NCBI RefSeq assembly: GCF_008801925.2
Contig: NZ_CP062803.1
Span: forward strand, 434,001-498,000
From: Cupriavidus basilensis
GTDB taxonomy: Bacteria > Pseudomonadota > Gammaproteobacteria > Burkholderiales > Burkholderiaceae
Length of the DNA stretch: 64,000 bases
Direction of reading: 5' to 3'
Both the position numbers and the translations under genes were made by a program. Positions 1 through 10,944 of this stretch are shown piece by piece (positions within the stretch are counted from its first letter, which is position 1; every line of letters begins with the position of its first letter). The notes beneath the pieces were generated by a model. It did not search any database and was not told where the DNA came from. It saw only the letters and a program-made list of their open reading frames with translations.

Positions 1-675
1 GCGGTTGCGGTTGGGCTGGCGGATCTTGTTGTAGGTGAATTCCTTCTGCGAGTACATGCTGTAGTACTCGGGGAAGTCCTTGATGATCCGCGTGGTCAGC
101 GTGGCCAGGTCCATGGCCGTGGTGTAGTGGTTCGGATCGGGGATGCCGTCGGTGTTGCTGAAGTGGGTGTTCTTCATGCCCATGCGCTGGGCCTCGCGAT
201 TCATCATCGCCACGAAGCCCTCTTCCGAGCCGCCCACGGCTTCGGCCAGCGCCAGCGCCGCGTCATTGCCCGATTGCACGATCAGGCCCAGCAGCAGGTC
301 CTGCACGCTGACCGGCTTGTTGGCTTCCAGGAACATGCGGGATTCGTCGCTCTTGACCTTCTGCACGATCGTGGTCGGCACCACGGTCTGGTCCAGCGTG
401 AGGCGCTTTTCCTTGAGTGCCGAGAAAGCCAGGTAGGCGGTCATCAGCTTGGTCAGCGAAGCCGGCTCGATGCGCACATCGGCGTTCTGCGAAGCCAGGG
501 CCTGGCCGCTGGTGACGTCAAACAGCATCCAGGACTTGGCCGCCACCTGCGGCATCGGCACGCCCTGGGCGCGCACGGGAGCCGGGGCAAGCACCACGGC
601 GGCGCCGACGATGGCTGCCGTGACCAGGGCGGAAGTGTTGGCGGACGCGAAAAGCGGCGTGGCTCTATTCAACAT
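1..675 (-). CDS. D-alanyl-D-alanine carboxypeptidase (PBP5/6 family), truncated by the window edge
   Basis: Serine peptidase S11 family enzyme that trims the terminal D-Ala from peptidoglycan pentapeptides in the periplasm. The first 225 residues are present and the C-terminus lies beyond base 1. An N-terminal signal peptide ends near residue 36 (PVRAQ). The catalytic SxxK tetrad is Ser73-Leu-Thr-Lys76, and the SGN motif is at 135-137. The KTG motif should lie outside the window. The start is the ATG at 675. The family assignment is firm; which paralogue (dacA or dacC type) cannot be told from this part. Confidence 0.93.
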   Translation of the reverse strand, partial: MLNRATPLFASANTSALVTAAIVGAAVVLAPAPVRAQGVPMPQVAAKSWMLFDVTSGQALASQNADVRIEPASLTKLMTAYLAFSALKEKRLTLDQTVVPTTIVQKVKSDESRMFLEANKPVSVQDLLLGLIVQSGNDAALALAEAVGGSEEGFVAMMNREAQRMGMKNTHFSNTDGIPDPNHYTTAMDLATLTTRIIKDFPEYYSMYSQKEFTYNKIRQPNRNR

Positions 676-746
676 GTTTCAGTTTCCGACAAAAAAAAGG
701 GCGTGGAGTGCATCCGGTGACATGGCGGGGCGGCGCGCCGCCCCCG

Positions 747-1391
747 TCACCGGTCCCACGCATTGACGACGAGCTGCTTGATCAGGTGCAGCTTGCGGTG
801 AAAGAAGTGGTCGGCGCCGGGGATCACGATCACCGGCAGTTCCTGCGGGCGGGCCCAGTCGAACACGCTCGCCAGCGGCACGGTATCGTCCTGCTCGCCG
901 TGGATGACGATGGTGTCGGCCGGCACGTTGGCGACTTCCCAGCGGCTGGCGGCGGTGCCCACCATGGCCAGGCGCTGCACCGGCGTGCCTGCCTCGGCCA
1001 GGCGCCTGGCGACGTGGCTGGCGACGAAGCTGCCGAACGAGAAGCCGGCCAGCGCCAACGGCAGCGTGGCGGCATCCGGCGACCACGCGGACTGGGTGCG
1101 CATCCAGTCGATGACAGCCAGCAGGTCGTCCTGCTCGCCCACGCCGTTGTCATGGCTGCCGGCGGTGCCGCCGACGCCACGGAAGTTCGGGCGCACGGTG
1201 GCGTAGCCAAGCTGCACGAAACTGCGTGCCAGCGTCTGCGCTACCTTGTTGTCCTTGGTGCCGCCGAACAGCGGGTGCGGGTGGGCCACCAGCGCGAGCC
1301 CGCGCGGGGCGCCGGCCTGGGGCAGGTCGACTGAAACGTCGATGGCGCCGACGGGGCCGGTGACGGTAAGTACCTGGGTATGCGCGTTCAT
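747..1391 (-). CDS. alpha/beta hydrolase (dienelactone-hydrolase-like)
   Basis: A 214-residue cytosolic alpha/beta-hydrolase. The nucleophile elbow GFSFG places the catalytic Ser at 118. The acid is one of the Asp residues in HGEQDD (about 168-169), and His195 sits in GADHFFH. The HPHPLFGG segment near residues 37-44 is typical of the small bacterial family often annotated as alpha/beta family hydrolase or COG2945. The substrate is unknown. It lies 71 bp upstream of the carboxypeptidase on the same strand, so the two could be co-transcribed, but no functional link is evident. Confidence 0.88.
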   Translation of the reverse strand: MNAHTQVLTVTGPVGAIDVSVDLPQAGAPRGLALVAHPHPLFGGTKDNKVAQTLARSFVQLGYATVRPNFRGVGGTAGSHDNGVGEQDDLLAVIDWMRTQSAWSPDAATLPLALAGFSFGSFVASHVARRLAEAGTPVQRLAMVGTAASRWEVANVPADTIVIHGEQDDTVPLASVFDWARPQELPVIVIPGADHFFHRKLHLIKQLVVNAWDR

Positions 1392-1483
1392 GGAAACAGG
1401 AAGCAGGGTGGCTGGCTCAGGCGCCGTGGCGCCCGGGTTTCAGTGATTCAGCGTTTCAGCTTTTCAGCCGGGGCCCAGGTCAA

Positions 1484-1804
1484 TCAGTGATCGACCATCA
1501 GGCGTTCGACCGGCTTGCCGCCCACCAGATGGCTCTCGATGATCTCGTCGATGTCCTGCTCGTCGACGAAGGTGTACCAGACGGCCTCGGGATAGACCAC
1601 CAGCACTGGCCCGAGTTCACAGCGGTTCAGGCAGCCAGCCTTGTTGATGCGCACGCGGCCTTCGCCGCCGGAGATGCCAAGCGCCTTGCAGCGCTTCTTG
1701 GCGTATTCCTGCATGGCCTGCGCGTTATGCGCGCCGCAGCAGGCGCCGCCGTCCTCGCGCTGGTTGAGGCAGAAGAAAACGTGGTGCTGGTAGTGGCTGC
1801 TCAT
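1484..1804 (-). CDS. (2Fe-2S) ferredoxin domain protein, thioredoxin-like fold
   Basis: A 106-residue protein with the cysteine pattern of thioredoxin-like [2Fe-2S] ferredoxins. Cys12 and the Cys22-Cys23 pair lie near the N-terminus, and Cys58-x3-Cys62 (CLNRC) follows. It resembles the NuoE C-terminal domain and stand-alone ferredoxins next to hydrolases in Burkholderiales. The start is the ATG at 1804 (MSSHYQ); an in-frame upstream start at 1843 adds only low-complexity Pro/Arg sequence. Its redox partner is not evident. The adjacent same-strand hydrolase is a frequent neighbour of this family (recalled, not checked). Confidence 0.85.
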   Translation of the reverse strand: MSSHYQHHVFFCLNQREDGGACCGAHNAQAMQEYAKKRCKALGISGGEGRVRINKAGCLNRCELGPVLVVYPEAVWYTFVDEQDIDEIIESHLVGGKPVERLMVDH

Positions 1805-2002
1805 GCGTGGTGGGCGTATCGGCGGCGGCAACGCAGGCGGCAAAGTGTGCCCGGGGCGCGCGCCGGCCGCCAGGAATAGGTGGAAGGGCTGAATTATACG
1901 GCGTCATGGGGGTCGGTTCGACGCTTTGGCGACCCGCTTCGATGCCGCGCGTACCGCGCCCGCGCCACGGGTGGCGTAGCGCGCACCCACGCCGGCCGGG
2001 TC

Positions 2003-2041
2003 GTCCGGATCTCCGGACGGCTGGATTCCGGAATTCCGGAA
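2003..2041 (+). promoter_or_regulatory. tandem palindromes upstream of dctA, candidate DctD binding sites
   Basis: Two dyads share TCCGGA half-sites. GTCCGGATCTCCGGAC at 2003-2018 pairs 7 + 7 around a mismatched centre. TTCCGGAATTCCGGAA at 2026-2041 is a perfect 16-bp palindrome. Their centres are 23 bp apart, about two helical turns. They lie roughly 100-130 bp upstream of the predicted sigma-54 start, where an enhancer-binding protein would sit. DctD is encoded downstream, so it is the likely ligand (inference). Nothing else was recognised in the 412-bp gap 1805-2216 apart from these and the promoter. Confidence 0.6.
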
Positions 2042-2112
2042 AATCGGAGTGAGGCGTTGTCCGCTTTTTCAGCTTCCTTTTGAAATCAGTCACTTGGCGA
2101 CGCCGGCCGGCC

Positions 2113-2127
2113 TGGCACGACGGTTGC
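2113..2127 (+). promoter_or_regulatory. sigma-54 promoter of dctA
   Basis: TGGCAC-N5-TTGC matches the -24/-12 consensus: GG at 2114-2115 and GC at 2126-2127, separated by 10 bases. It predicts a start near 2139 and a leader of about 78 nt before the dctA ATG. This fits control by the sigma-54 activator DctD encoded by the same locus. Confidence 0.85.
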
Positions 2128-2216
2128 GATGCTTAAGGCAGACGCGCTCCATTTGCAGGGCGCGCGAACCTGCCGCTGTGCGGCGGCGGGCACGGTCAAA
2201 TACCGAGGACGACATC

Positions 2217-3515
2217 ATGAGGAAACCCTTTTACAAGATCCTGTACGTGCAGGTGCTGTTCGCCATCGCGGTGGGCATCGTGCTCGGGCATTTCTGGCCC
2301 GCTACGGGCGTAGCCATGAAGCCGCTGGGCGATGGCTTCATCAAGCTGATCAAGATGATCATTGGCCCGATCATCTTCTGTACCGTGGTGTCCGGCATCG
2401 CCGGCATGCGCGACATGAAGAAGGTGGGCCGGGTCGGCGGCAAGGCGCTGCTGTACTTCGAGGTGATCTCCACCTTCGCGCTGCTGATCGGCCTGCTGTC
2501 CGCGCACCTGCTCAAGCCGGGCGTGGGATTCAACATCGATCCGGCCACGCTCGACACCAAGGCGATCTCGCAGTACGTGACGCAGGCGCATGGCCAGAGC
2601 ACGGTCGAGTTCTTCATGCACATCATCCCGGACACGATGGTCAGCGCGTTCGCCAATGGCGACATCCTGCAGATCCTGCTGATTTCCCTGTTCTTCGGCT
2701 CGGCACTGGCGGCCATGGGTGACCGCTCGAAGATCGTGTTCGACTTCGTCGAGCAGGTCTCCAAGGTGTTCTTCCACATCGTGCATGTGATCACCAAGGT
2801 GGCCCCGCTCGGCGCGTTCGGCGCGATGGCCTTCACCATCGGCAAGTACGGCCTGGGCTCGCTGGTGCCGCTGCTCAAGCTGATCGGCACGTTCTACTTC
2901 ACCGCGATCGTCTTCGTGGTGGTGGTGCTGGGCACGGTGGCGCGGCTGACGGGCTTCAACATCTTCCGCTTCATCGCCTACATCAAGGAAGAACTGCTGA
3001 TCGTGCTGGGCACCAGCTCGTCGGAAGCCGCGCTGCCGCACCTGATGGAAAAGCTGGAAAACCTCGGCTGCTCCAAATCGGTGGTGGGGCTGGTGGTGCC
3101 CACGGGTTACTCCTTCAACCTGGATGGCACCAACATCTACATGACCATGGCGGTGCTCTTCATCGCCCAGGCCACCGGCATCGAGCTCACGCTGCTGCAG
3201 CAGCTCACCGTCCTGGGCGTGGCGATGATCACCTCCAAGGGCGCCAGCGGCGTGACCGGCTCCGGCTTCATCACGCTGGCCGCCACGCTGGCGGTGGTGC
3301 CGGATATTCCGGTGGCGGGCATGGTGCTGATCCTGGGCATCGACCGCTTCATGAGCGAATGCCGCGCGCTGACCAATATCATCGGCAATGGCGTGGCGAC
3401 GGTGGTCATGTCGGCATGGGAGCATGAACTTGACCGCGCGCAGCTTGACCGCGCGCTGCGCCGTGGCGGCGATGAAACGGCCGAACTTGCCGAAGCCGGC
3501 CCCGGCGTCCGCTGA
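2217..3515 (+). CDS. dctA: C4-dicarboxylate:cation symporter DctA
   Basis: A 432-residue inner-membrane transporter of the DAACS family that imports succinate, fumarate and malate. Recognisable marks are the N-terminal [12 protein letters not shown] segment, the serine-rich hairpin [10 protein letters not shown], the substrate-binding region [14 protein letters not shown], and the later [12 protein letters not shown] and [12 protein letters not shown] segments. The ATG at 2217 is chosen because the upstream in-frame extension overlaps the promoter. dctB follows 82 bp downstream on the same strand. Regulation is very likely by sigma-54 and DctD. Confidence 0.97.
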   Translation: MRKPFYKILYVQVLFAIAVGIVLGHFWPATGVAMKPLGDGFIKLIKMIIGPIIFCTVVSGIAGMRDMKKVGRVGGKALLYFEVISTFALLIGLLSAHLLKPGVGFNIDPATLDTKAISQYVTQAHGQSTVEFFMHIIPDTMVSAFANGDILQILLISLFFGSALAAMGDRSKIVFDFVEQVSKVFFHIVHVITKVAPLGAFGAMAFTIGKYGLGSLVPLLKLIGTFYFTAIVFVVVVLGTVARLTGFNIFRFIAYIKEELLIVLGTSSSEAALPHLMEKLENLGCSKSVVGLVVPTGYSFNLDGTNIYMTMAVLFIAQATGIELTLLQQLTVLGVAMITSKGASGVTGSGFITLAATLAVVPDIPVAGMVLILGIDRFMSECRALTNIIGNGVATVVMSAWEHELDRAQLDRALRRGGDETAELAEAGPGVR

Positions 3516-3597
3516 GGTCCCGGCCTCCGGAGCGGCGGCGCCAGCCGGCGCCGCCCGCCAGCGGGTATCATCGGCGCGTGTCCCTTCGCATGCGCCG

Positions 3598-5583
3598 ATG
3601 CCACATTCCGACGATTTCCTCGCCGTGCATGATCCCGCTTCTGCCCGCCTGGTGCATGCGCCAGGCGATGGCGGCGGAACCTGGCGGGGCTTTGCCGCCG
3701 CGCTCGCCGTCGGCCTGGTCATCCTGTGCTCGCTGACCTGGCTGGTATCGGTGCAGCGCGGCATCGACGGGCTGCAGCAAGCCACGGCCACCCGCGCCGA
3801 TCGTTACGCGGCCACGCTGGAAAGCACGCTCGACCGCTACGAGTTCCTGCCCGCGCTGGTTTCGCTCCATCCCTTTGTCCATGACCTGCTGGCCGCGCCG
3901 GGCGATCCCGTGCGCGTGGCGGCGGCCAACCGCTACCTTGCCGAAGTCAACCGCCGCGCGCGGGCTTCGGCCACCTATGTCATTGCCGCCAGCGGCCTCG
4001 CGCTGGCCGCCAGCAACCATGACGAGCCGGGCAGCTTTGTCGGCACCGACTATCGCTTCCGTCCTTACTTCCAGAGCGCATCGCGCGGGGAGATCGGGCG
4101 CTTCTACGCCATCGGCATCACCAGCGATGAGCCCGGCTACTACATTGCGCAGCCCGTGAAGGTGGCGGGGCGCGTGGTGGGCGTGACCGTGGTCAAGCTC
4201 AACCTGGAGTGGTTCCAGCGCGCCGGCGCCGGCGGCGCCGAGCCGGTGATGGTGAGCGACGAGCATGGCGTGATCTTCCTTTCCTCGGTGCCGGCCTGGC
4301 AGTACCGCACCTTGCAGCCGCTGCCAAGCGAGCTGCAGACCGAGCTGGACCGCACGCGCCAGTACCATGACCAGGAGGTCCGGCCGCTGCCGCTGGAGGC
4401 GCTGCAATCCCCGGTTACGCAATGGCTCGGCCGGACCGTGCTGGGCGAGGGCGCGCGGCTGGTGCGCATCGGTACCGGCGGCAACGCCGAGCGCTACCTC
4501 GAGATCAGCCGCAAGGTGGGCCCGGCCGGCTGGACCATGCAGGTGATGGCCGCGCTGGACCCGGTGCTGGCCAGCGCGCGCAATGCCACCGTCGGGGCGG
4601 CGCTGGCCTATGCCTGCATGTGCCTGCTGCTGTTCAACTGGCGTCAGCGCCGGCAGCGCGCCCGCGATATCGAATATGGCCGGCGCCTGCTCGAAGCCGC
4701 CTACGACGAGCTGGAGCGCCGGGTGGAGGCGCGCACCGCCGACCTGATGGCCATCAACGAGCAGCTGGAAGCCGAGGTGGCCGAGCGTACCCGCGCCGAG
4801 AGCGAGCTGCGCGCGGCGCAGGATGAACTGGTGCAGGCCAGCAAGCTGGCGGCGCTGGGCCAGATGGCAGCCGGGATCACGCATGAACTGAACCAGCCGC
4901 TGGCGGCCCTGCGCACCTTTTCCGACAACACCCGCGTGCTGCTCGAGCGCGGGCAGCTCGATGCGGCCGCGGGCAACCTCGTTGCCATCGCCGACCTCAC
5001 CACGCGCATGGGCAAGATCACCGGGCAGCTCAAGCTGTTCGCCGGCAAGGCGCGCCAGCGCCGGCACGCGGTGCATGTGCGCGCCGCGCTGGACCACGTG
5101 CTGGCGCTGATGGCCCCGCGCCTGGCCCATGTCGCGCTGAAGGTGGAGGGCTTGTCCCAGCCGCCCGGGCCGGCGGTGTGGGCCGACGAGCTCAAGCTCG
5201 AGCAGGTGCTGCTCAACCTGATCGGCAATGCGCTCGATGCGCTGGCAACCGCGGCGCCGCACGCGCCTTGCGTGGAAGTGGCGGTGAGCGAGCATGGCGG
5301 CACGGTCAGCATCGCGGTGCGCGACAATGGCACCGGCATCGCGACCGATGCCTTGCCACGACTGTTCGAACCCTTCTTCACCACCAAGGAGATCGGCCAG
5401 GGACTTGGCCTGGGACTGGCCATTTCGTCGTCCATCGTGCGCGAGTTCGGCGGGCAGCTGAGCGCGGCCGACCGGCCCGGCGGCGGCGCGGAATTCGTGG
5501 TGATGCTGCGGCGCGCGCCCGCGCCCGAAGGCGCCGCGCCCCGCGACGCCGCCACTTCCATCTCTCCCACCCATACTGAGTGA
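3598..5583 (+). CDS. dctB: C4-dicarboxylate sensor histidine kinase DctB
   Basis: A 661-residue membrane sensor kinase. A transmembrane helix near residues 30-52 is followed by a periplasmic double-PAS-like sensor region of about 270 residues, a second helix near residue 330, a coiled coil, and the HisKA box with phospho-acceptor His429 (ITHELNQPLA). The ATPase domain shows the N box (NLIGNALDAL), the G1 box (DNGTGI) and the GLGLGLAIS G2 box. It should sense external C4-dicarboxylates and phosphorylate DctD. The start at 3598 gives the first sensible N-terminus. Its stop is immediately followed by dctD. Confidence 0.95.
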   Translation: MPHSDDFLAVHDPASARLVHAPGDGGGTWRGFAAALAVGLVILCSLTWLVSVQRGIDGLQQATATRADRYAATLESTLDRYEFLPALVSLHPFVHDLLAAPGDPVRVAAANRYLAEVNRRARASATYVIAASGLALAASNHDEPGSFVGTDYRFRPYFQSASRGEIGRFYAIGITSDEPGYYIAQPVKVAGRVVGVTVVKLNLEWFQRAGAGGAEPVMVSDEHGVIFLSSVPAWQYRTLQPLPSELQTELDRTRQYHDQEVRPLPLEALQSPVTQWLGRTVLGEGARLVRIGTGGNAERYLEISRKVGPAGWTMQVMAALDPVLASARNATVGAALAYACMCLLLFNWRQRRQRARDIEYGRRLLEAAYDELERRVEARTADLMAINEQLEAEVAERTRAESELRAAQDELVQASKLAALGQMAAGITHELNQPLAALRTFSDNTRVLLERGQLDAAAGNLVAIADLTTRMGKITGQLKLFAGKARQRRHAVHVRAALDHVLALMAPRLAHVALKVEGLSQPPGPAVWADELKLEQVLLNLIGNALDALATAAPHAPCVEVAVSEHGGTVSIAVRDNGTGIATDALPRLFEPFFTTKEIGQGLGLGLAISSSIVREFGGQLSAADRPGGGAEFVVMLRRAPAPEGAAPRDAATSISPTHTE

Positions 5584-5591
5584 GCATTGCC

Positions 5592-6908
<1,317 letters not shown>

Positions 6909-7022
6909 CGCTTCCGGCGTTTTCTGCGTTTCCTGCGTTTCCGGGCGAACCGGCCGCTGCGCGCTTCGTGTCAACATCTCTTGATACACTCGCGGGCCCG
7001 AACAGCTCACCCGGAACACGCA

Positions 7023-8657
7023 ATGAACGAGGTATCCAGCCAGCACGCATCCAGCCGCCTGGGCGGCACGGCCGTCGAGGTCGATGGCCGGCAACTCACC
7101 GCCGCCGCGCTGGCGCAGGTGGCGCAAGGCCGTCGCCCGGCCAGCCTCGACCAGGCTACGCGTGCTCATGTGGCGGATGCGCGTGCGCGTTTCGAGGAAC
7201 TAGCCTCGTCCAATATCCCCATCTACGGCGTGTCCACCGGCTTTGGCGAGCTGGTGCATAACTGGGTGGATATCGAGCATGCCGGCGCCCTGCAGGAAAA
7301 CCTGTTGCGCAGCCACTGCGCTGGTGTGGGCCCGCTGTTCGGGCGCGAAGAGGTGCGCGCGATGATGGTTGCGCGCGCCAATGCGCTGGCGCGGGGCTAT
7401 TCGGCGGTACGCCCGCTGGTGATCGAGCAATTGCTGCGTTATGTCGAGGCGGGCATCACGCCCGCCGTGCCGCAGGTGGGCTCGCTCGGCGCCAGCGGCG
7501 ACCTCGCGCCGCTGTCGCATATTGCCATCACACTGATCGGCGAAGGCAAGGTGCTGCTGGCCGACGGCACCACCGCGCCCACCGCGCAGGTATTGCGCGA
7601 GCATGGCATCGAGCCGATCAAGCTGTCCCACAAGGAAGGGCTGGCCCTGATCAACGGCACCTCGGCCATGACCGGCATGGCGTGCCTGCTGCTGGAAACC
7701 ATGCGCGCCCAGGTGACGCAGGCCGAGATCATCGCGGCGCTGGCGCTGGAAGGGCTCAACGCCTCGGCCGACGCCTTCATGACCCACGGCCACGACATTG
7801 CCAAGCCGCATCCGGGCCAGGTGCAATCGGCGGCCAACCTGCGCGCGCTGCTGGCGGGTTCCACGCGCCTCTCGGGGCATGGCCAGCTGGCGGGGGAAAT
7901 GAAGACCCGCGCCGGCGACGAGAAAAACACCGGCACCGGCGTGTTTATCCAGAAGGCCTACACGCTGCGCTGCATTCCGCAGGTGCTGGGCGCGGTGCGC
8001 GACACGCTGGGCCACTGCGCCACCGTGGTCGAGCGCGAACTGAATTCGTCCAACGACAATCCGCTGTTCTTTGACGACGGCGAGCTGTTCCACGGCGGCA
8101 ATTTCCACGGCCAGCAAGTCGCGTTCGCCATGGACTTCCTGGCCATCGCGGCCACGCAGCTTGGCGTAGTGTCGGAGCGCCGCCTCAACCGCCTGCTCAG
8201 CCCGCACCTGAATAACGGCTTGCCGGCTTTCCTGGCGGCCGCCAACGAGGGCCTGAGCTGCGGGTTTGCCGGCGCACAGTATCCGGCCACGGCGCTGATC
8301 GCCGAGAACCGCACCATCTGCAGCCCGGCCAGCATCCAGAGCGTGCCGTCCAACGGCGACAACCAGGACGTGGTGAGCATGGGCCTGATCGGCGCGCGCA
8401 ATGCACGCCGCATCATCGACAACAACCAGTACATCCTTGCCGTGGAACTGCTCGCAGCCTGCCAGGCCGCCGAGCTGGCCGGCGCGGTGCAAAGCCTGTC
8501 GCCGGCGGGCCGCGCGGTCTTCGCCTTTGTGCGCGAACGCGTGCCATTCCTGGCGATGGATCGCTACATGACCGACGACATCGAAGCCATTGCCGCGCAA
8601 CTGCGCGCCGGCGCGCTGGTGGAGGTGGTGCGCGCGGCTGGCGCGGCGGTCAACTGA
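7023..8657 (+). CDS. HAL/PAL/TAL-family aromatic amino acid ammonia-lyase, probably histidine ammonia-lyase
   Basis: A 544-residue MIO-dependent lyase, slightly longer than typical HutH (about 510). The MIO cofactor forms from Ala157-Ser158-Gly159 in GASGDLAPLSH. YGVSTGFG near the N-terminus carries the catalytic Tyr. The selectivity position reads Ser-His (LLRSHCAGVG), as in histidine lyases rather than the Phe-Leu of PAL or the His-Leu of TAL. A Glu sits at the AENRT position, also HAL-like. However, the NGDNQDVVSMG segment resembles the PAL/TAL/aminomutase clade. No hutU, hutI or hutG is adjacent, so its role is unsettled. Confidence 0.85.
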   Translation: MNEVSSQHASSRLGGTAVEVDGRQLTAAALAQVAQGRRPASLDQATRAHVADARARFEELASSNIPIYGVSTGFGELVHNWVDIEHAGALQENLLRSHCAGVGPLFGREEVRAMMVARANALARGYSAVRPLVIEQLLRYVEAGITPAVPQVGSLGASGDLAPLSHIAITLIGEGKVLLADGTTAPTAQVLREHGIEPIKLSHKEGLALINGTSAMTGMACLLLETMRAQVTQAEIIAALALEGLNASADAFMTHGHDIAKPHPGQVQSAANLRALLAGSTRLSGHGQLAGEMKTRAGDEKNTGTGVFIQKAYTLRCIPQVLGAVRDTLGHCATVVERELNSSNDNPLFFDDGELFHGGNFHGQQVAFAMDFLAIAATQLGVVSERRLNRLLSPHLNNGLPAFLAAANEGLSCGFAGAQYPATALIAENRTICSPASIQSVPSNGDNQDVVSMGLIGARNARRIIDNNQYILAVELLAACQAAELAGAVQSLSPAGRAVFAFVRERVPFLAMDRYMTDDIEAIAAQLRAGALVEVVRAAGAAVN

Positions 8658-8679
8658 CACGCGCCTTGGCCGCGCAGCC

Positions 8680-10815
8680 TCATTTCCACATATCGCGCAT
8701 GCGCCCGGCCAGGTCGAGCCTGGGCAGCGGCGCCTTGGCCGGCGCGTCCGCTACCGGCGGGGGCGGCGGCCAGGACCGGCTGTGGAACAGCGGCATCACG
8801 CGGTTAGGCAGAAAGCGCGTGCGCGAGGCGTAGACATGGCGGTCGCCATAAGCGGTCTGCTGGTGCACATAGAACCGCTGCGGCACCACGATGTCGAGGT
8901 GGTCGCGGGCGCGGGTCATGGCGACGTATAGCAGCCGGCGCTCTTCCTCGATTTCCTCGGTGGTGCCGGTGGCCAGGTCCGAAGGCATGCAGCCATCGAC
9001 GGCATTGAGCACATAGACGGCCTTCCATTCCTGGCCCTTGGCCGAGTGGATGGTGGACAGGATCAGGTAATCCTCGTCGCGCAGCGGCACGCCGGATTCG
9101 TCGCTCGATGCGTCCGGCGGGTCGAGCGTGAGTTCCGTCAGGAAGCGCTCGCGCGACGCGTAGGTGGCGGCGATACGCTCCAGTTGCTGCAGGTCGGCGG
9201 CGCGCGCGGGCGCGTCGTCGTGCAGGCGCTCAAGGTGCGGCTGGTACCACGCCACCACCTGCTCGAAGGCGGAGGGCCACGGCGCGGCCGGGGCCATCAG
9301 GCTGCGCGCCAGCGCCAGCAGGTCGGGCCAGGCCTCGGCGGCGGCCGGCGGCGCCTCAAAGGACTCCAGGGCAAATAGCGGCTCGGTGGCAATTTCCACC
9401 GCATCGAGCACGCGAGCGGCAGTCTTGGGCCCCACGCCCGGCAATAGCTGCAGGCTGCGGAAGCCTGCCATGCGGTCGCGCGGATTTTCCAGCCAGCGCA
9501 CCACCGCCAGCACATCCTTCACGTGCGTGGATTCCAGGAACTTCAAGCCGCCGAACTTCACGAACGGGATATTGCGCCGGACCAGCTCGATCTCCAGCTG
9601 CGCGCTGTGGTCGGCGGCGCGGAACAGCACCGCCTGCGACAGCAGCGCCAGCCCGGCCTCGCGCCGAGAGAGGATCTGCTCGACCACATAGCGGGCCTGG
9701 TCCGCCTCGTCGTTGACCACCACGATCTCCGGCTTCTCGGCCGAGCCGCGCTCCGACCACAGGTCCTTGGTATAGCGCTCGGCCGCCAGCCCGATCACCG
9801 CGTTGGCGGCGGCCAGGATGGGCTGGGTGGAGCGGTAGTTCTGCGACAGCGTGACCATGTCCGCGGCCGGCGTGAACTGCGCGGGGAAATCGAGGATATT
9901 GCGCACCGTGGCGCCACGGAAGGCGTAGATCGACTGGGCATCGTCGCCCACCACCGTCAGGCCGCGCCCGTCGGGCTTGAGCGCGAGCAGGATGGCAGCC
10001 TGCAGCGCATTGGTGTCCTGGTATTCGTCCACCAGCACGTGATCGAAGCGCGCGCCCATGTCCTGCGCCAGCGCGGGCTCGGCCAGTGCCTGCGCCCAGT
10101 AGAGCAGCAGGTCGTCGTAGTCGAGCACCTGCTGCTTTTGCTTGGCTTGCACATAGCCGGCAAATAGTCCGCGCAGCGCATCCGTCCACATGGCATAGCG
10201 CGGGAACCATTGCTTGAGCACGTCTTCAAGCGGCGCCTGGGTGTTGACCACGCGCGAGTAGATCGACAGGCAGGTTTCCTTGCGCGGGAACCGCGAAGCC
10301 TGGGCCGACAGGCCCAGGTCGTGCCGCACCACGTTCATCAGGTCGGCGGCGTCGCCGCGGTCGCAGATGGTGAAGCTGGGCGACAGGCCAAGCGTTTCCG
10401 CGTACTCGCGCAGCAGGCGCGCGCCGATGGCGTGGAAGGTGCCGGACCATGTGAGTGCCGCGCGCCCCGCCCCGCAGGCTTGCATGCCCAGCGCCTGGTC
10501 GACGATGCGCTCGACCCGCCGCCCCATCTCCGACGCCGCGCGGCGCGAGAACGTCAGCAGCAGGATGCGGCGCGGGTCTGCGCCGCCCAGCACCAGATGG
10601 GCAACGCGGTGCGCCAGCGTGTTGGTCTTGCCCGAGCCGGCACCGGCGATGATCAGCAGCGGCGCGGCGGGCTCGTGCGTCACGGCCGCGCGCTGTTCCG
10701 GGTTCAGGGTGGACAGGTAGGCCGGCGTGTCGGGGGCGGCGGCATCCACAGTATCGGGCTGCTTGGCGGCGGGTGCGTCGCAAAGCACGGCGCTGGAATC
10801 GGGATCGAGTAACAC
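8680..10815 (-). CDS. UvrD/Rep-family ATP-dependent DNA helicase
   Basis: A 711-residue superfamily 1 helicase. The Q motif (LNPEQRAAV, about 37-45) precedes Walker A GAGSGKT (58-64), the LLTFSRRAA motif Ia, Walker B VDEYQDTN, motif III GDDAQSIYAFRGA, motif IV QNYRST, and the C-terminal STIHSAKGQEW and VAMTRARDHL motifs. It lacks the extended C-terminus of E. coli UvrD and resembles the shorter helicases found beside true UvrD and Rep. A DNA repair or restart role is likely; the precise function cannot be assigned. It converges on the lyase gene with only 22 bp between stops. Confidence 0.92.
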   Translation of the reverse strand: MLLDPDSSAVLCDAPAAKQPDTVDAAAPDTPAYLSTLNPEQRAAVTHEPAAPLLIIAGAGSGKTNTLAHRVAHLVLGGADPRRILLLTFSRRAASEMGRRVERIVDQALGMQACGAGRAALTWSGTFHAIGARLLREYAETLGLSPSFTICDRGDAADLMNVVRHDLGLSAQASRFPRKETCLSIYSRVVNTQAPLEDVLKQWFPRYAMWTDALRGLFAGYVQAKQKQQVLDYDDLLLYWAQALAEPALAQDMGARFDHVLVDEYQDTNALQAAILLALKPDGRGLTVVGDDAQSIYAFRGATVRNILDFPAQFTPAADMVTLSQNYRSTQPILAAANAVIGLAAERYTKDLWSERGSAEKPEIVVVNDEADQARYVVEQILSRREAGLALLSQAVLFRAADHSAQLEIELVRRNIPFVKFGGLKFLESTHVKDVLAVVRWLENPRDRMAGFRSLQLLPGVGPKTAARVLDAVEIATEPLFALESFEAPPAAAEAWPDLLALARSLMAPAAPWPSAFEQVVAWYQPHLERLHDDAPARAADLQQLERIAATYASRERFLTELTLDPPDASSDESGVPLRDEDYLILSTIHSAKGQEWKAVYVLNAVDGCMPSDLATGTTEEIEEERRLLYVAMTRARDHLDIVVPQRFYVHQQTAYGDRHVYASRTRFLPNRVMPLFHSRSWPPPPPVADAPAKAPLPRLDLAGRMRDMWK

Positions 10816-10944
10816 GGAGCGGGGGCCTTAGGGGATGCCGGGCGCAAGTGCGCTGGCCAGCATGGGCGGGGAATGCTGCTGGCAACTGTATATCCATACA
10901 GCCGGGCTGCGCAAGCCGGGCATTGCGCGACGGCGCCCGGCAAT

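Noticed and set aside
2196..3791. 531-codon minus-strand frame opposite dctA
   Set aside because: Its translation is low-complexity and His/Gln/Arg-rich, as expected from the complement of a membrane protein gene; dctA is unmistakable on the plus strand.
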